A model generated the notes under the pieces. It made no database searches, was not told the origin of the DNA, and saw only the letters and a program-made list of their open reading frames with translations. A DNA stretch of 64,000 nucleotides from Ignavibacteriota bacterium (lineage in GTDB: Bacteria; Bacteroidota; Ignavibacteria; Ignavibacteriales; Melioribacteraceae). Location: positions 24,940 through 88,939 of the forward strand of contig PDPT01000038.1 in assembly GCA_002746605.1 (NCBI GenBank), written 5' to 3'. Both the position numbers and the translations under genes were made by a program. Each line of letters opens with the position of its first letter. Positions within the stretch are counted from its first letter, which is position 1. Below are positions 37,842-46,639 of this stretch, piece by piece.

Positions 37842-38780
37842 ATGAGTATGAAAAAGAAGAATATTTATTATTTCGCTGAGGAAACGTTTGAATTCAAAAA
37901 GATAAAGTCATTTTATACAAAAGTGATAAGTGCATTTTTACTTACATCTTTTTTGTTTTCACTTATTATTCTCGGTGGATATACTGCTGTTAAAAATTAT
38001 GTTTATCCTGAATCTGAATATTATTATTTAAAGAATGAAAATAAAAAGTTAAAAAACAAATACTTAGCTCTTTCAAGCGAAATAGAAACTTTGTTTAACG
38101 ATGTTGATTACTTAAAAAGTAAAGAAAAAGATTTAAGTTTATCTGTTAACTTACAATATGATGAAGAAAATTATGGTATTGGAGGAACATCTTACGAAAA
38201 GATTACATCAACATCTTTAGATGGAATTGAAGATATTGTAACCAATGTTGATATAAAGTTGAATAAATTAAAATCTATCTTTACCGCAACTAAAGATAAT
38301 TATAGTAAAATAGAAAGAGCATTAAAAGATAATATTGAATTGTATCAATCCATCCCTGCTATACTTCCGGCCGAAGGTGCAGTAGGAGACCGCTTTGGTA
38401 TGAGAATGCATCCGATATTAAAAATAAGAAGAATGCATACAGGTATTGATATTAGAGTTAATACAGGTGAAAATGTTTATGCTCCCGGAAATGGTAAAAT
38501 ATTAAAAGTAGGGAATAGAGGTGGTTACGGTTTAACAATTGAGATAGATCACGGTTTTGGATATACAACGCTTTATGCTCATTTATCCAAAGCTAATGTT
38601 AAAAAAGGACAAAAAGTTAAAAGAGGTGATTTAATTGGAAAATCCGGTTCGTCAGGTTCTTTAGCTACTGGTCCTCATTTACACTATGAAGTGAAACATA
38701 ATGGAATTCACTTAAATCCTTCAAATTTTATTTTTGATGATATAAAAATTTTTGATTTAATTGCTTCTAATAAAAAATAA
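37842..38780 (+). CDS. M23 (LytM-type) peptidase, membrane-anchored
   Basis: A cytoplasmic N-terminus with one membrane segment (VISAFLLTSFLFSLIILGGYTAV) is followed by a coiled-coil region (NENKKLKNKYLALSSEIETL, residues about 65-170) and a C-terminal LytM domain. The zinc-binding motif HTGIDI and the HLHYEVKHNG motif carry the ligand His/Asp/His set, so it is likely an active peptidoglycan endopeptidase rather than an EnvC-like activator. Length 312 aa. It has its own promoter and a weak Shine-Dalgarno. Confidence 0.88.
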   Translation: MSMKKKNIYYFAEETFEFKKIKSFYTKVISAFLLTSFLFSLIILGGYTAVKNYVYPESEYYYLKNENKKLKNKYLALSSEIETLFNDVDYLKSKEKDLSLSVNLQYDEENYGIGGTSYEKITSTSLDGIEDIVTNVDIKLNKLKSIFTATKDNYSKIERALKDNIELYQSIPAILPAEGAVGDRFGMRMHPILKIRRMHTGIDIRVNTGENVYAPGNGKILKVGNRGGYGLTIEIDHGFGYTTLYAHLSKANVKKGQKVKRGDLIGKSGSSGSLATGPHLHYEVKHNGIHLNPSNFIFDDIKIFDLIASNKK

Positions 38781-38801
38781 GTCTAAAAGGGAATAATTAA
38801 A

Positions 38802-39032
38802 ATGATATGGACAGTTGAATTGGCATCTTACTTAATTGATGCTCCCTGGCCTGCTTCAAAAGAAGAACTAATTGAGTATGCTGATAGAATTGGAAGTCCT
38901 TTTGAAGTTATTGAAAATTTAAAAGAATTAGAAGATGACGAAGAACTTTACGAAAGTATTGAAGATATTTGGCCTGATTATCCTACCGATGAAGACTTCT
39001 TCTATTATGATGACGATGATTATGATTCTTAA
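38802..39032 (+). CDS. DUF2795 small acidic protein
   Basis: A 76-residue protein. The core PWPASKEELIEYADRIGSPFEVIENLKEL fits DUF2795, a small helical domain that also occurs in actinobacterial proteins. The C-terminal 25 residues are almost all Asp/Glu/Tyr (DEDFFYYDDDDYDS), an acidic tail that could bind basic proteins or metals. Function unknown. It follows the M23 gene by 21 nt and precedes holB by 16 nt, so it is probably cotranscribed with both. Confidence 0.78.
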   Translation: MIWTVELASYLIDAPWPASKEELIEYADRIGSPFEVIENLKELEDDEELYESIEDIWPDYPTDEDFFYYDDDDYDS

Positions 39033-39048
39033 TTAAACGAGTGTTAAA

Positions 39049-40158
39049 TTGCATGATTATCTGAACCATCTTGAAGGGCAAGAGAAAGTATCAAATATTC
39101 TAAAAGAGCTTTATAAAAATAAACGGATACCTCATGCCTTTCTTTTTACTGGTATTAAAGGTTGTGGAAAGTTTAATACTGCAATTAATTTTTTGAAATT
39201 AATTAACTCTCAAAATTCAGAAACAAAATTAAAGAAAATATCTCAACTACAAGAACCTTTTGTAAAAATCATTTTACCATTACCGAGAGGAAGAGGTGAA
39301 ACCAATAGCGACTTACCAACAGAAAAGTTAAGTGATGATCAAGTAAAAGAAATACAAAGTGAACTACAGTTAAAATCTGAAAATCCTTATCATAAAATTA
39401 CACTGGAGAATGCTAATAATATAAAAATTAATAGCATACGCGAAATTTCAAAAATTATTTCTCTGAATTTTGATGAAATTAAATTTAGAGGAATTATTGT
39501 TGATGATGCTCATAAAATGACAACTGAAGCTCAAAACTCTTTTCTAAAAAATCTTGAAGAACCTCCTGAAGGAATAATCTACTTTTTATTGACTGATCAA
39601 CCAAAAAAATTATTACGAACTATTGCCTCGAGGTGTTGGCGTATCTCGTTTAGTCCTTTAGATAATTCAACTCTTAAAAATATTTTATTAAAAAACTATG
39701 GTTACAATGCTGATGAGATTGATGCTGCAATACCATTTTCTAATGGCTCCGTTACAAAAGCTTCTTATTTGATAAAACACAATATTAAGAGTCTCCTTGA
39801 ACACACAATAATAATTTTAAGATATTCACTAGCCGGGAAATACTTAACAGCAACAAAAGTATTTAATGAAATCGTAAACAATACTAATAATCAAGACGAA
39901 TCTCTGGAAATTATATCAGAACTTATTACGTATTGGTTTAATGATACCTTAAAAAATAAATATCATACAAAAAAAATAAACTTTTTTCTGTATGAAGATA
40001 CAATAGAAAAATTTAATAAAAAATTTTGTGATGTAGATATCACGAAAATTACAAAAAATTTAGTAGAATTAAGAAACTCAATCAAAAATAATATAAATTT
40101 GAATCTGTTAATATTGAATATTATTTTCGAATTATCAACAATCAGAAATATGAAATAA
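39049..40158 (+). CDS. holB: DNA polymerase III delta' subunit
   Basis: AAA+ clamp-loader subunit (369 aa). The P-loop is degenerate (GIKGCGKFNT, no Ser/Thr after the Lys) as expected for a non-ATPase delta'. The conserved segment IIVDDAHKMTTEAQNSFLKNLEEPP and IASRCWRISF (SRC motif) are present. The Cys4 zinc module of DnaX/enterobacterial delta' is replaced by a loop containing KIILPLPRGRGE, as in Bacteroidota/Chlorobi homologues. The start is TTG. The PSP1 gene begins 1 nt after the stop. Confidence 0.85.
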   Translation: MHDYLNHLEGQEKVSNILKELYKNKRIPHAFLFTGIKGCGKFNTAINFLKLINSQNSETKLKKISQLQEPFVKIILPLPRGRGETNSDLPTEKLSDDQVKEIQSELQLKSENPYHKITLENANNIKINSIREISKIISLNFDEIKFRGIIVDDAHKMTTEAQNSFLKNLEEPPEGIIYFLLTDQPKKLLRTIASRCWRISFSPLDNSTLKNILLKNYGYNADEIDAAIPFSNGSVTKASYLIKHNIKSLLEHTIIILRYSLAGKYLTATKVFNEIVNNTNNQDESLEIISELITYWFNDTLKNKYHTKKINFFLYEDTIEKFNKKFCDVDITKITKNLVELRNSIKNNINLNLLILNIIFELSTIRNMK

Positions 40159-40159
40159 A

Positions 40160-40954
40160 ATGTCTTCAAATCAATTTATAACAAAATCAGATTCGCAACT
40201 CGTAAATTTCCTTTTAACGAGCCAATACAAAAATTTAGTCCTAAAAAAAATCATTAAAGAATTATTTCCTGATGTTGAACACAAAGAAGAAGAAAAAGAT
40301 GTAACAGAAATTATTCTAGCTCATTGCAAAGGTTATCTTGGCATTCACTTATGTGAAAACATTAAGAATTTGAAACTAAACACAAATGACACAATAATAA
40401 TTAAAATTGATAATGAGTATGATTTTGCAACAATTCTTGAAATAGGAAAAATAGTAAATTTCAGGCGGAATAAAAAAAGTATTGCTGATAAAATTGTTTC
40501 TAGTGTTGAAAGAATAAGTACGGAAAAAGATAATGAAAAAAATGTACAAAACATTATTGATGCAACTAATGCAAAAGAATTATTCAAAAAATTGGTAAAA
40601 GAATTATCCTTAGAAATGAAACTTATTGATATTCATTATCAATTTGATAGAAAAAAAATGTTTTTCTTTTATACCGCTGATGGAAGAGTAGATTTTAGAA
40701 AACTTGCCAAAAAACTTGCTGCACACTACAAAACGAGAATTGAATTAAGACAAATTGGTGTTAGAGATGAAGCAAAAAGATTAGGAGGTATAGCAACTTG
40801 CGGCAGAGAATATTGCTGTGCTACATTTATCAATAACTTTAAAAAAATAACTACTGATATAGCTGAAAGAAATAACATCTCATTAAACATTTCCAAATAC
40901 ACGGGACCTTGTGGCAAACTTAAATGCTGTCTTTATTTTGAAGTTGATAATTAA
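40160..40954 (+). CDS. ricT: PSP1-domain protein, RicT (YaaT)-like
   Basis: A 264-residue protein with a C-terminal PSP1 domain (IDIHYQFDRKKMFFFYTADGRVDFR, ELRQIGVRDEAKRLGGIATCGREYCC). Six cysteines in two CxxxxCC-type groups (CGREYCC and CGKLKCC) are the likely iron-sulfur site of RicT, part of the RicAFT complex that controls RNA processing in Firmicutes. The N-terminal 60 residues are a lineage-specific extension. Cytosolic. The link with holB is common in bacteria (yaaT beside holB in Bacillus). Confidence 0.85.
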   Translation: MSSNQFITKSDSQLVNFLLTSQYKNLVLKKIIKELFPDVEHKEEEKDVTEIILAHCKGYLGIHLCENIKNLKLNTNDTIIIKIDNEYDFATILEIGKIVNFRRNKKSIADKIVSSVERISTEKDNEKNVQNIIDATNAKELFKKLVKELSLEMKLIDIHYQFDRKKMFFFYTADGRVDFRKLAKKLAAHYKTRIELRQIGVRDEAKRLGGIATCGREYCCATFINNFKKITTDIAERNNISLNISKYTGPCGKLKCCLYFEVDN

Positions 40955-41035
40955 TCTTGAATGAAATTTCATCCCACTTAATATTTTCTAAAATTATTTG
41001 TAAATTTTATACTACAAAAATATTTGGAGTGCAAA

Positions 41036-41887
41036 ATGGATATACAAAAAGTAGCTGTTATTGGTGCCGGAACAATGGGGAACGGAATAACTCATGTTTT
41101 TGCTCAAAATAATTTTAATGTGGAATTTATTGATTTAACTCAAGAATTACTAGAAAGGGGATTAACCAACATTTCCAATAATTTAGATAGACAAATCAAA
41201 AAAGAAATTATAACCAAGCAAGAAAAAAAAGAAATCCTTAAAAGAATAACCCCAATTAATGACATTGAAAATATCTCTTTTGATGTAGATTTAGTTGTTG
41301 AAGCTATTGTTGAAAATAAAGAAGCTAAGCTAAATATATTTAATAAATTAAACAATTTAGTTAAACAAGAAACTATTATTGCCTCTAACACATCTTCAAT
41401 TTCGATAACGGAACTTGGAGCAATTTCACGACCGGATAAATTTATTGGAATGCACTTTATGAATCCTGTTCCAATAATGAAATTAGTTGAAATAATTAGA
41501 GGTTATTCTACTTCTGAGGAAACTTATAATTCAATTAAAACATTAGCAACAAAATTAGGAAAAATTCCTGTCGAGGTAAGTGATTATCCAGGATTTATTT
41601 CTAATAGAATTTTAATGCCAATGATAAATGAAGCAATTTTTACTCTTTATGAAAATGTAGCAACTGCAGATGATATAGATACTGTCATGAAACTTGGTAT
41701 GGCTCATCCTATGGGTCCGTTAACGCTTGCTGATTTTATTGGTTTAGACGTTTGTCTTGCAATTATGAATGTACTTTATGAAGGATTTAACGACTCAAAA
41801 TACAGAGCTTGTCCATTATTAAAAAAAATGGTCGCAGCAAATAAACTTGGTAGAAAAACAGGAGAAGGTTTTTTTAAATATGATTAA
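41036..41887 (+). CDS. hbd: 3-hydroxybutyryl-CoA dehydrogenase
   Basis: NAD(P)-dependent 3-hydroxyacyl-CoA dehydrogenase. Rossmann motif VAVIGAGTMGNGITHVFAQ is followed by the catalytic region SSISITELGAISRPDKFIGMHFMNPVP with the catalytic His, and the C-terminal domain PLTLADFIGLDVCLAIMNVLY. Length 283 aa fits the clostridial Hbd type. The ORF track begins at a TTG at 41024, but the GGAG sequence 6 nt before the ATG at 41036 makes that the start. It may act with the acyl-CoA transferase in short-chain acid metabolism. Confidence 0.92.
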   Translation: MDIQKVAVIGAGTMGNGITHVFAQNNFNVEFIDLTQELLERGLTNISNNLDRQIKKEIITKQEKKEILKRITPINDIENISFDVDLVVEAIVENKEAKLNIFNKLNNLVKQETIIASNTSSISITELGAISRPDKFIGMHFMNPVPIMKLVEIIRGYSTSEETYNSIKTLATKLGKIPVEVSDYPGFISNRILMPMINEAIFTLYENVATADDIDTVMKLGMAHPMGPLTLADFIGLDVCLAIMNVLYEGFNDSKYRACPLLKKMVAANKLGRKTGEGFFKYD

Positions 41888-42028
41888 AAAAATTATAAAA
41901 CTCACTTAATTGTTTAAATATTTAGTGTTATTAGACTATACACGTTTGTCTTATAATGTATATTATGTAAACTTAAGTTTTTTGCAATTGTTTCATTGTA
42001 TGTCGTTAAAGTGCATCAACAGCTTTGT

Positions 42029-42244
42029 TCACATTATTCCCTTCCATTTCAAAAATAAATATAAGATGAACACAAACATAATTATGTAGATTATTGGTGA
42101 CTTGGTTTTAAATGAAGAATATGAACTTGTTTGTTTCTTTCTAAAACCAAGTTTCCTTTTTCTTTTTTCTTCTTCATCTGTTATTGGATTATAGAATCTT
42201 GGTTGGTAGTCAAATTTCCGATATTTAGGTTTTTTCATAAACAT
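42029..42244 (-). CDS. Small tail-anchored membrane protein, unknown function
   Basis: A 71-residue protein: a very basic N-terminal part (KKPKYRKFDYQPRFYNPITDEEEKRKRKLGFRKKQ) followed by one C-terminal membrane segment (IIYIIMFVFILYLFLKW). The KFDYQPRFYNP element resembles a short conserved motif I recall from small proteins of the Bacteroidota/Chlorobi group. The ATG at 42238 (MKKPKY) is an equally likely start. It lies directly after the frameshifted lipid kinase on the same strand. Function unknown. Confidence 0.6.
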   Translation of the reverse strand: MFMKKPKYRKFDYQPRFYNPITDEEEKRKRKLGFRKKQTSSYSSFKTKSPIIYIIMFVFILYLFLKWKGIM

Positions 42245-42248
42245 AAAA

Positions 42249-43173
42249 TTAGCTCTTCATTTGTATTATTTTTATAGCTTTTGGTAAACTCTTTACAATT
42301 ATTTTTTTCGCTTTGGTTGATATAATTTCTCCGTCAAGGTGAACAAAATAAGGAGTCTTTAAATTAACTGTTATTTCAGGAGCACAATACTGCTTTGCCT
42401 CATGAATTTTCTTCAATTTATTAAACAAAATGAATGGTAAGGCAGTTAATATTTGTGTTACAGATACCTTGTCAACAATTGTCAAGTCAATTGCTCCGTC
42501 ATTAATAACAGCAATAGGATTCAAATAAAAAACACCTCCACTGGCAATTCCATTACCCAGTGATAACAATAATTTTTCACCATAAATTTTTTGTTTGTTA
42601 ACATTTACGGTTACTTCAATATTCTTTAAGTTTACTAACGCTCTTAAAACAGATAATAAACAGGCGAAAATTCCAGGAAAATATTTACTTTTATTAGTTA
42701 AATAGCCAACATAAGCATCGAAACCAATGCCCAATGAATTGATATATTTATGTTTCATCGGGATTTTATTGTTTTGTTCATAAATAATTGTCGAGACCAA
42801 ATCAACAGTAGTTATTTCTCTTTTTTCCTTATCAAAAAATTGACAAAAGATTATTTCCAATTCCTTTCACTAAATTTAAATTTCTAGAAAAATCATTACC
42901 GGAACCAATCGGGAGCACGCCTATTTGGACCGGAGCATAATCATTTAAAGCATTTATTATTTCGTTTAATGCTTCATCTCCTCCGGCAGAAATTAAAATC
43001 TCAGCATTATTGTAATTTTCTGCTAATTCCGTAGCATGTCTCGGATATTCTGTTGAAATAATATCCGAGATAATATTATTAGCTTTGCAATATTTTTTTA
43101 TTAAAGGAATTGATTCTCTGCCTCTTCCCTTCCCTGAGTAAGGATTTACGATAAAAACTATTTTAGCTGGCAT
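42249..43173 (-). pseudogene. Diacylglycerol/lipid kinase (YegS/DgkB family), frameshifted
   Basis: Two overlapping minus-strand ORFs make up one DAGK-family protein. The first (to 42832) has VFIVNPYSGKGRG, the nucleotide-binding segment ISAGGDEALNEIINAL and IGVLPIGSGNDFSRNL. The second carries the rest (YINSLGIGFDAYVGYLTN ... PYFVHLDGEI). They join as ...NNLLSIF|DKEKREITTVDL if one T is dropped from the T6 run at 42834-42839. The kinase motif, normally GGDGT, reads GGDEA, so activity may be altered even without the shift. The ORF track TTG start (43179) is less likely than the ATG at 43173. It could be a sequencing error, a real inactivation, or recoding (see findings). Confidence 0.8.
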
Positions 43174-43185
43174 TTGCAAGCATCA

Positions 43186-43584
43186 TTAAGTTTTGTTATG
43201 AAAAGATAAATCATTAGAATAAATAATTGCAAAACAAGTAACATAATGTTCGGAATGGCTCATAGTAATTTTTAAGATCTTATCGTCAGCTAAAAATTCT
43301 TTTAACTTTCCAAATAATCTTGCTTTAGGTAAGCCCGATTTTTCATTGTAAATTTCTATATCTTTCCATTTGAAACCCTTGCTCCAGCCGGTTGCAAGTG
43401 CTTTTGCAATAGCTTCTTTAGCTGCAAATCTCGCAGCAAAATGCTGAGATTGATTTTTTTTTGACAAACAATATTCAATTTCTGTTACAGTGAAAATTTT
43501 ATTTAAGAATAAATCCTCAAATTTTTCTATACTTTTTTGTATTCTTGCAATTTCTATTATGTCAATCCCAATTCCGAAAATCAT
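43186..43584 (-). CDS. acpS: Holo-[acyl-carrier-protein] synthase
   Basis: Transfers the phosphopantetheine arm from CoA to acyl carrier protein. The N-terminus FGIGIDIIEIARIQKSIEKF carries the metal-binding Asp, and FAARFAAKEAIAKAL holds the second catalytic Glu. Length 132 aa is normal for the short AcpS type. It ends 12 nt before the lipid kinase ATG and begins 15 nt after the MlaD gene, in one minus-strand run. Confidence 0.9.
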   Translation of the reverse strand: MIFGIGIDIIEIARIQKSIEKFEDLFLNKIFTVTEIEYCLSKKNQSQHFAARFAAKEAIAKALATGWSKGFKWKDIEIYNEKSGLPKARLFGKLKEFLADDKILKITMSHSEHYVTCFAIIYSNDLSFHNKT

Positions 43585-43599
43585 AATAATTAACCACCA

Positions 43600-44514
43600 T
43601 TAAAAAATATCAACATCAGCTTTTACTTTTAAGCCTTCTGAATTTAATTGTTTATTTATTGTTGTAGTTAGTTTTTTTAATTGAGTAAGTGAAATTTTTA
43701 AATCATTCACAAGTTCTTTATCGTAAATTATCTTACCAATATTATTTTCTTTATTTTCAATTTCACTTACTAATTTATTTATCTTAGAAAATAATTGCTT
43801 AGACTCTGATAGTGTAAAATTAAGATTAGTGAAAGATGAATCAATAACATTACTATTTTTTGACAAAAATTTATAAGTATTTTCCGTAATATTTTTTATA
43901 TTTTTGATACTTTCTCTAAAGTTTCCCTTATTATCAACAATAATTTCACTTAGATTTTGAGTAATATTATCTAATTTTAGCACAGTATTCTTGAAGTTAT
44001 TTATAAAATCATCTTCGCTAACTACTTTGTTTACAATCGTTAAAGTTTTTCTTAAATCTTCAATTACAGCTATTAAATCAGATTGTACAGAACTTAACGC
44101 TGCCATTGCCGTAGCAACATCGCCAGCAAATTTACCTGATTGTATTTCAGAAAAATTTATAGGCTGCTGCGAAACTCCGGGATATATTTCTATTTTTTTT
44201 CCTCCCATAAGATCTAACATCATTATTTGAAAATCAGCATCTTCATTCAATTCAACATTACTATTAAATTCCACTTCAACTAAAACTGTATTATTATTTG
44301 TTTTAATTAAGGTTACATATCCTTTTTTAACTCCATTTATAGTAGCTATATCACCTAATTCCAAACCGGCTACAGAGGGAAATTGTATTAAAAGTTTATT
44401 TTTTTCTGAACTAAAAGAATAATTATTTGCCCAACCATAAATAAAAATGAAAATAATAATTGCAATAATTACAGTTGCTCCCACTTTTATTTCAGTTATT
44501 TTTTCTTTATTCAT
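43600..44514 (-). CDS. MlaD-family (MCE domain) lipid-transport protein
   Basis: One N-terminal membrane anchor (GATVIIAIIIFIFIYGWA) is followed by an MCE domain (LLIQFPSVAGLELGDIATINGVKKGYVT ... LMGGKKIEIYPG, residues about 40-125) and a long helical C-terminal region (about 130-300) with heptad-like spacing. MCE proteins shuttle phospholipids between membranes with an MlaE permease and MlaF ATPase, neither visible here. Length 304 aa. The adjacent 120-aa gene ends 2 nt before its start codon and is probably cotranscribed. Confidence 0.82.
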   Translation of the reverse strand: MNKEKITEIKVGATVIIAIIIFIFIYGWANNYSFSSEKNKLLIQFPSVAGLELGDIATINGVKKGYVTLIKTNNNTVLVEVEFNSNVELNEDADFQIMMLDLMGGKKIEIYPGVSQQPINFSEIQSGKFAGDVATAMAALSSVQSDLIAVIEDLRKTLTIVNKVVSEDDFINNFKNTVLKLDNITQNLSEIIVDNKGNFRESIKNIKNITENTYKFLSKNSNVIDSSFTNLNFTLSESKQLFSKINKLVSEIENKENNIGKIIYDKELVNDLKISLTQLKKLTTTINKQLNSEGLKVKADVDIF

Positions 44515-44516
44515 AA

Positions 44517-44879
44517 TTATTTATTCTTTATTCTCATTTTTAGGAATCTATATTCTGTTGAATCTACAAGTGAATCTTTTACAATAATATTAAAAAGGGA
44601 AATAAATTCTTCAATATTTTTTATAGCTTGTTTTTTATCTGACTTATTTTGCTTTTGAATTTTTAAGAAATTATTTGTTAAACTTAATATTGAATCAGAA
44701 TAAACATTGGTTTTAAGTTTTAAAATATCATCTTTTAAATCTTCCATAGCAAGTTCAACTATTTCATTTTTGCCGTAATCTAAAATTTCATCGCCGTAAT
44801 TAGTGATAGAATAATAAATAATAGCAAATAACAAAGCAAGAAAAATCAATACACTTATAAAACAACCTTTAAATTTCAT
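44517..44879 (-). CDS. Small membrane-anchored protein next to mlaD, unknown function
   Basis: Not recognised. It has one N-terminal membrane segment (GCFISVLIFLALLFAIIYYSI) and a roughly 90-residue helical, Lys/Asp/Glu-rich outer domain. It overlaps the preceding GldE/CorC-like gene by 4 nt and is 2 nt from the MlaD gene, so it is translated from the same mRNA. Its position suggests an accessory part of the lipid-transport or CorC-like pair, but this is inference only. Confidence 0.6.
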   Translation of the reverse strand: MKFKGCFISVLIFLALLFAIIYYSITNYGDEILDYGKNEIVELAMEDLKDDILKLKTNVYSDSILSLTNNFLKIQKQNKSDKKQAIKNIEEFISLFNIIVKDSLVDSTEYRFLKMRIKNK

Positions 44880-46159
44880 TTTTTATCTTCAAAAATTTTA
44901 GAGATTTCTACTTTATGTATTCTATTATTTTCTGTTTCTGCAACTTTGAAAGTGAAACCATATTGATCGAAATGGTAACCAATTTGTGGAATAGTTCCAG
45001 CATAATTGAAAATGAAACCACCGAGTGTTTCAAAATCTTGATTAGGAACTTCGAATTTAATATTCAATTTTTCTTCAATTTCTTCTAAATCGGTTTTACC
45101 TGAAATCAAAAATCTGTTTTCATCTAATTCAACAATATCTTCTTCTTCGTCATCAAATTCATCACGTATTTCCCCAACAATTTCTTCGAGAATATCTTCA
45201 AGTGAAATGAGTCCTGCTGTTCCACCATATTCATCAACTACCATACTTAAGTGCATTTTTTTCTTTTGAAATTCTTCCATAAGTGCATTTATCAACTTTG
45301 TTTCAGGCACAAAAAAGGTTTCACGAATTAGTGAATCTAAAGAAAAATCATTTGAATTTCCTTTTAAGTACGGAAGCAAATCTTTGGCATATAAAACTCC
45401 TAGTATTGTATCTAAATCATCTTTGTAAACAGGTATTCTGCTGTGCCCTGATTTTTTAATTACTACAATTAAATCTTGTAAGGAAATATTTAGCGGAACC
45501 GCAACTATATCTACTCTCGGTGTCATAACCTCGCGTACAGTTACTGATTTAAACGCTACTAGACCATGTATTAAACCATGCTCTTCTTCTTCTATTGTTC
45601 CCTTTTCGGCAACAATGTCTGCTAATTCTGTAATTTCTGAGGCTGATAATGCTGTTTTAGATTTGTCGTATTTTACTTTAGAAGTCGCTAACTTTATTAT
45701 TCCAGCTAAAAAATGAGAAATAGGATAGAAAATAAAATGTATACAATAAAGTGGGATAGAAACAATTTTCGAAAATTTTATAGGATTTTTATTTGCCCAA
45801 ACTTTTGGAGAAATTTCGGCAAAGAGAATCACAATAATAGTTAATACTGCAATTTGAATCAATAAGGCAATATCAACTGAATAGTTATAATATTCTGCGA
45901 TTTTGAGAGCAATTGAAACGGAAATAATTGATGCAGCAACATTTGTAATTGTGTTGCCAATTAAAATTGTAACTAATAATTTTTTGGGAAACTTTAAAAG
46001 ATATGTAATGTATCTTCCGATTAAATTGGAATTATTATTAAACTCAGCAATTTTTTTTTTGTCTAAAGAAAAAAGAGCTACTTCAGAACCGGAAAACATT
46101 GCTGAGAATAATAACAATATAATTAGCACGGTTATCTGATAAAACCATTCTATTTCCAA
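44876..46159 (-). CDS. CNNM/CorC-HlyC transmembrane protein, GldE-like
   Basis: An N-terminal DUF21/CNNM membrane domain (LLFSAMFSGSEVALFSLDKKKI ... IVILFAEISPKVWANKNP, residues 1-190) is followed by two CBS domains (VMTPRVDIVAVPLNISL and SMVVDEYGGTAGLISLEDILEEIVGEIRDE) and a C-terminal CorC_HlyC domain (residues about 345-420). Such proteins are linked to Mg2+/Co2+ efflux. In gliding Bacteroidota the homologue GldE lies beside ssb, as here, which supports a GldE-type identity without proving a motility role. The start is a TTG 27 nt after ssb. Confidence 0.82.
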   Translation of the reverse strand: MEIEWFYQITVLIILLLFSAMFSGSEVALFSLDKKKIAEFNNNSNLIGRYITYLLKFPKKLLVTILIGNTITNVAASIISVSIALKIAEYYNYSVDIALLIQIAVLTIIVILFAEISPKVWANKNPIKFSKIVSIPLYCIHFIFYPISHFLAGIIKLATSKVKYDKSKTALSASEITELADIVAEKGTIEEEEHGLIHGLVAFKSVTVREVMTPRVDIVAVPLNISLQDLIVVIKKSGHSRIPVYKDDLDTILGVLYAKDLLPYLKGNSNDFSLDSLIRETFFVPETKLINALMEEFQKKKMHLSMVVDEYGGTAGLISLEDILEEIVGEIRDEFDDEEEDIVELDENRFLISGKTDLEEIEEKLNIKFEVPNQDFETLGGFIFNYAGTIPQIGYHFDQYGFTFKVAETENNRIHKVEISKIFEDKK

Positions 46160-46186
46160 AAAACTAATATCCTAAATTATTAAAAA

Positions 46187-46621
46187 TTAAAATGGTAAAT
46201 CATCTTCTTCTTTTTCAGAAGAATCTATTGGAACTTGATTGTTGCTTTGTTGCGAATAATTATTGTTATAATTATCCAAGCCACCTGCTGAATCTAAAGG
46301 TATTATGTTGAATTTATCAGCAATTACTTCAGTAATATAAACTTTTTGTCCGTCTTTGTTTTCATAATCACGTTTATTTAAACGTCCTTCAACATAAAAT
46401 TTCTTTCCTTTTTTAAGATTACTTTTTAGAAAATCAGAGGCTCCGAAAAGTACAATATTATGCCAAGTAGTTTCGTTAACCCAGTTACCATCTTTTCCTT
46501 TGTAACTGTTTTGAGTTGCAAGTGAAAATGATGAAACTTCAGTATTATTTTGTGTAAACCGATGTTCAGCATCTTGACCTAAATTACCAATCAACATTAT
46601 CTTATTTAATGAAAATGCCAT
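46187..46621 (-). CDS. ssb: Single-stranded DNA-binding protein
   Basis: OB-fold SSB: FSLNKIMLIGNLGQDAEHRF at the N-terminus, VNETTWHNIVLFG and KKGKKFYVEGRLNKRDYENKDG in the core, then a Gln/Asn-rich linker and the acidic C-terminal tip EEDDLPF that recruits partner proteins. Length 144 aa is normal. A GGAG Shine-Dalgarno precedes the ATG. It heads the minus-strand run ssb, gldE-like, small membrane gene, mlaD, acpS, lipid kinase. Confidence 0.94.
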   Translation of the reverse strand: MAFSLNKIMLIGNLGQDAEHRFTQNNTEVSSFSLATQNSYKGKDGNWVNETTWHNIVLFGASDFLKSNLKKGKKFYVEGRLNKRDYENKDGQKVYITEVIADKFNIIPLDSAGGLDNYNNNYSQQSNNQVPIDSSEKEEDDLPF

Positions 46622-46639
46622 TAAAACTCCTTATTTATT

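Noticed and set aside
41888-42028. Gap between hbd and the small minus-strand gene, checked for tRNA or terminator
   Set aside because: No cloverleaf, GC-rich stem or convincing hairpin was visible.
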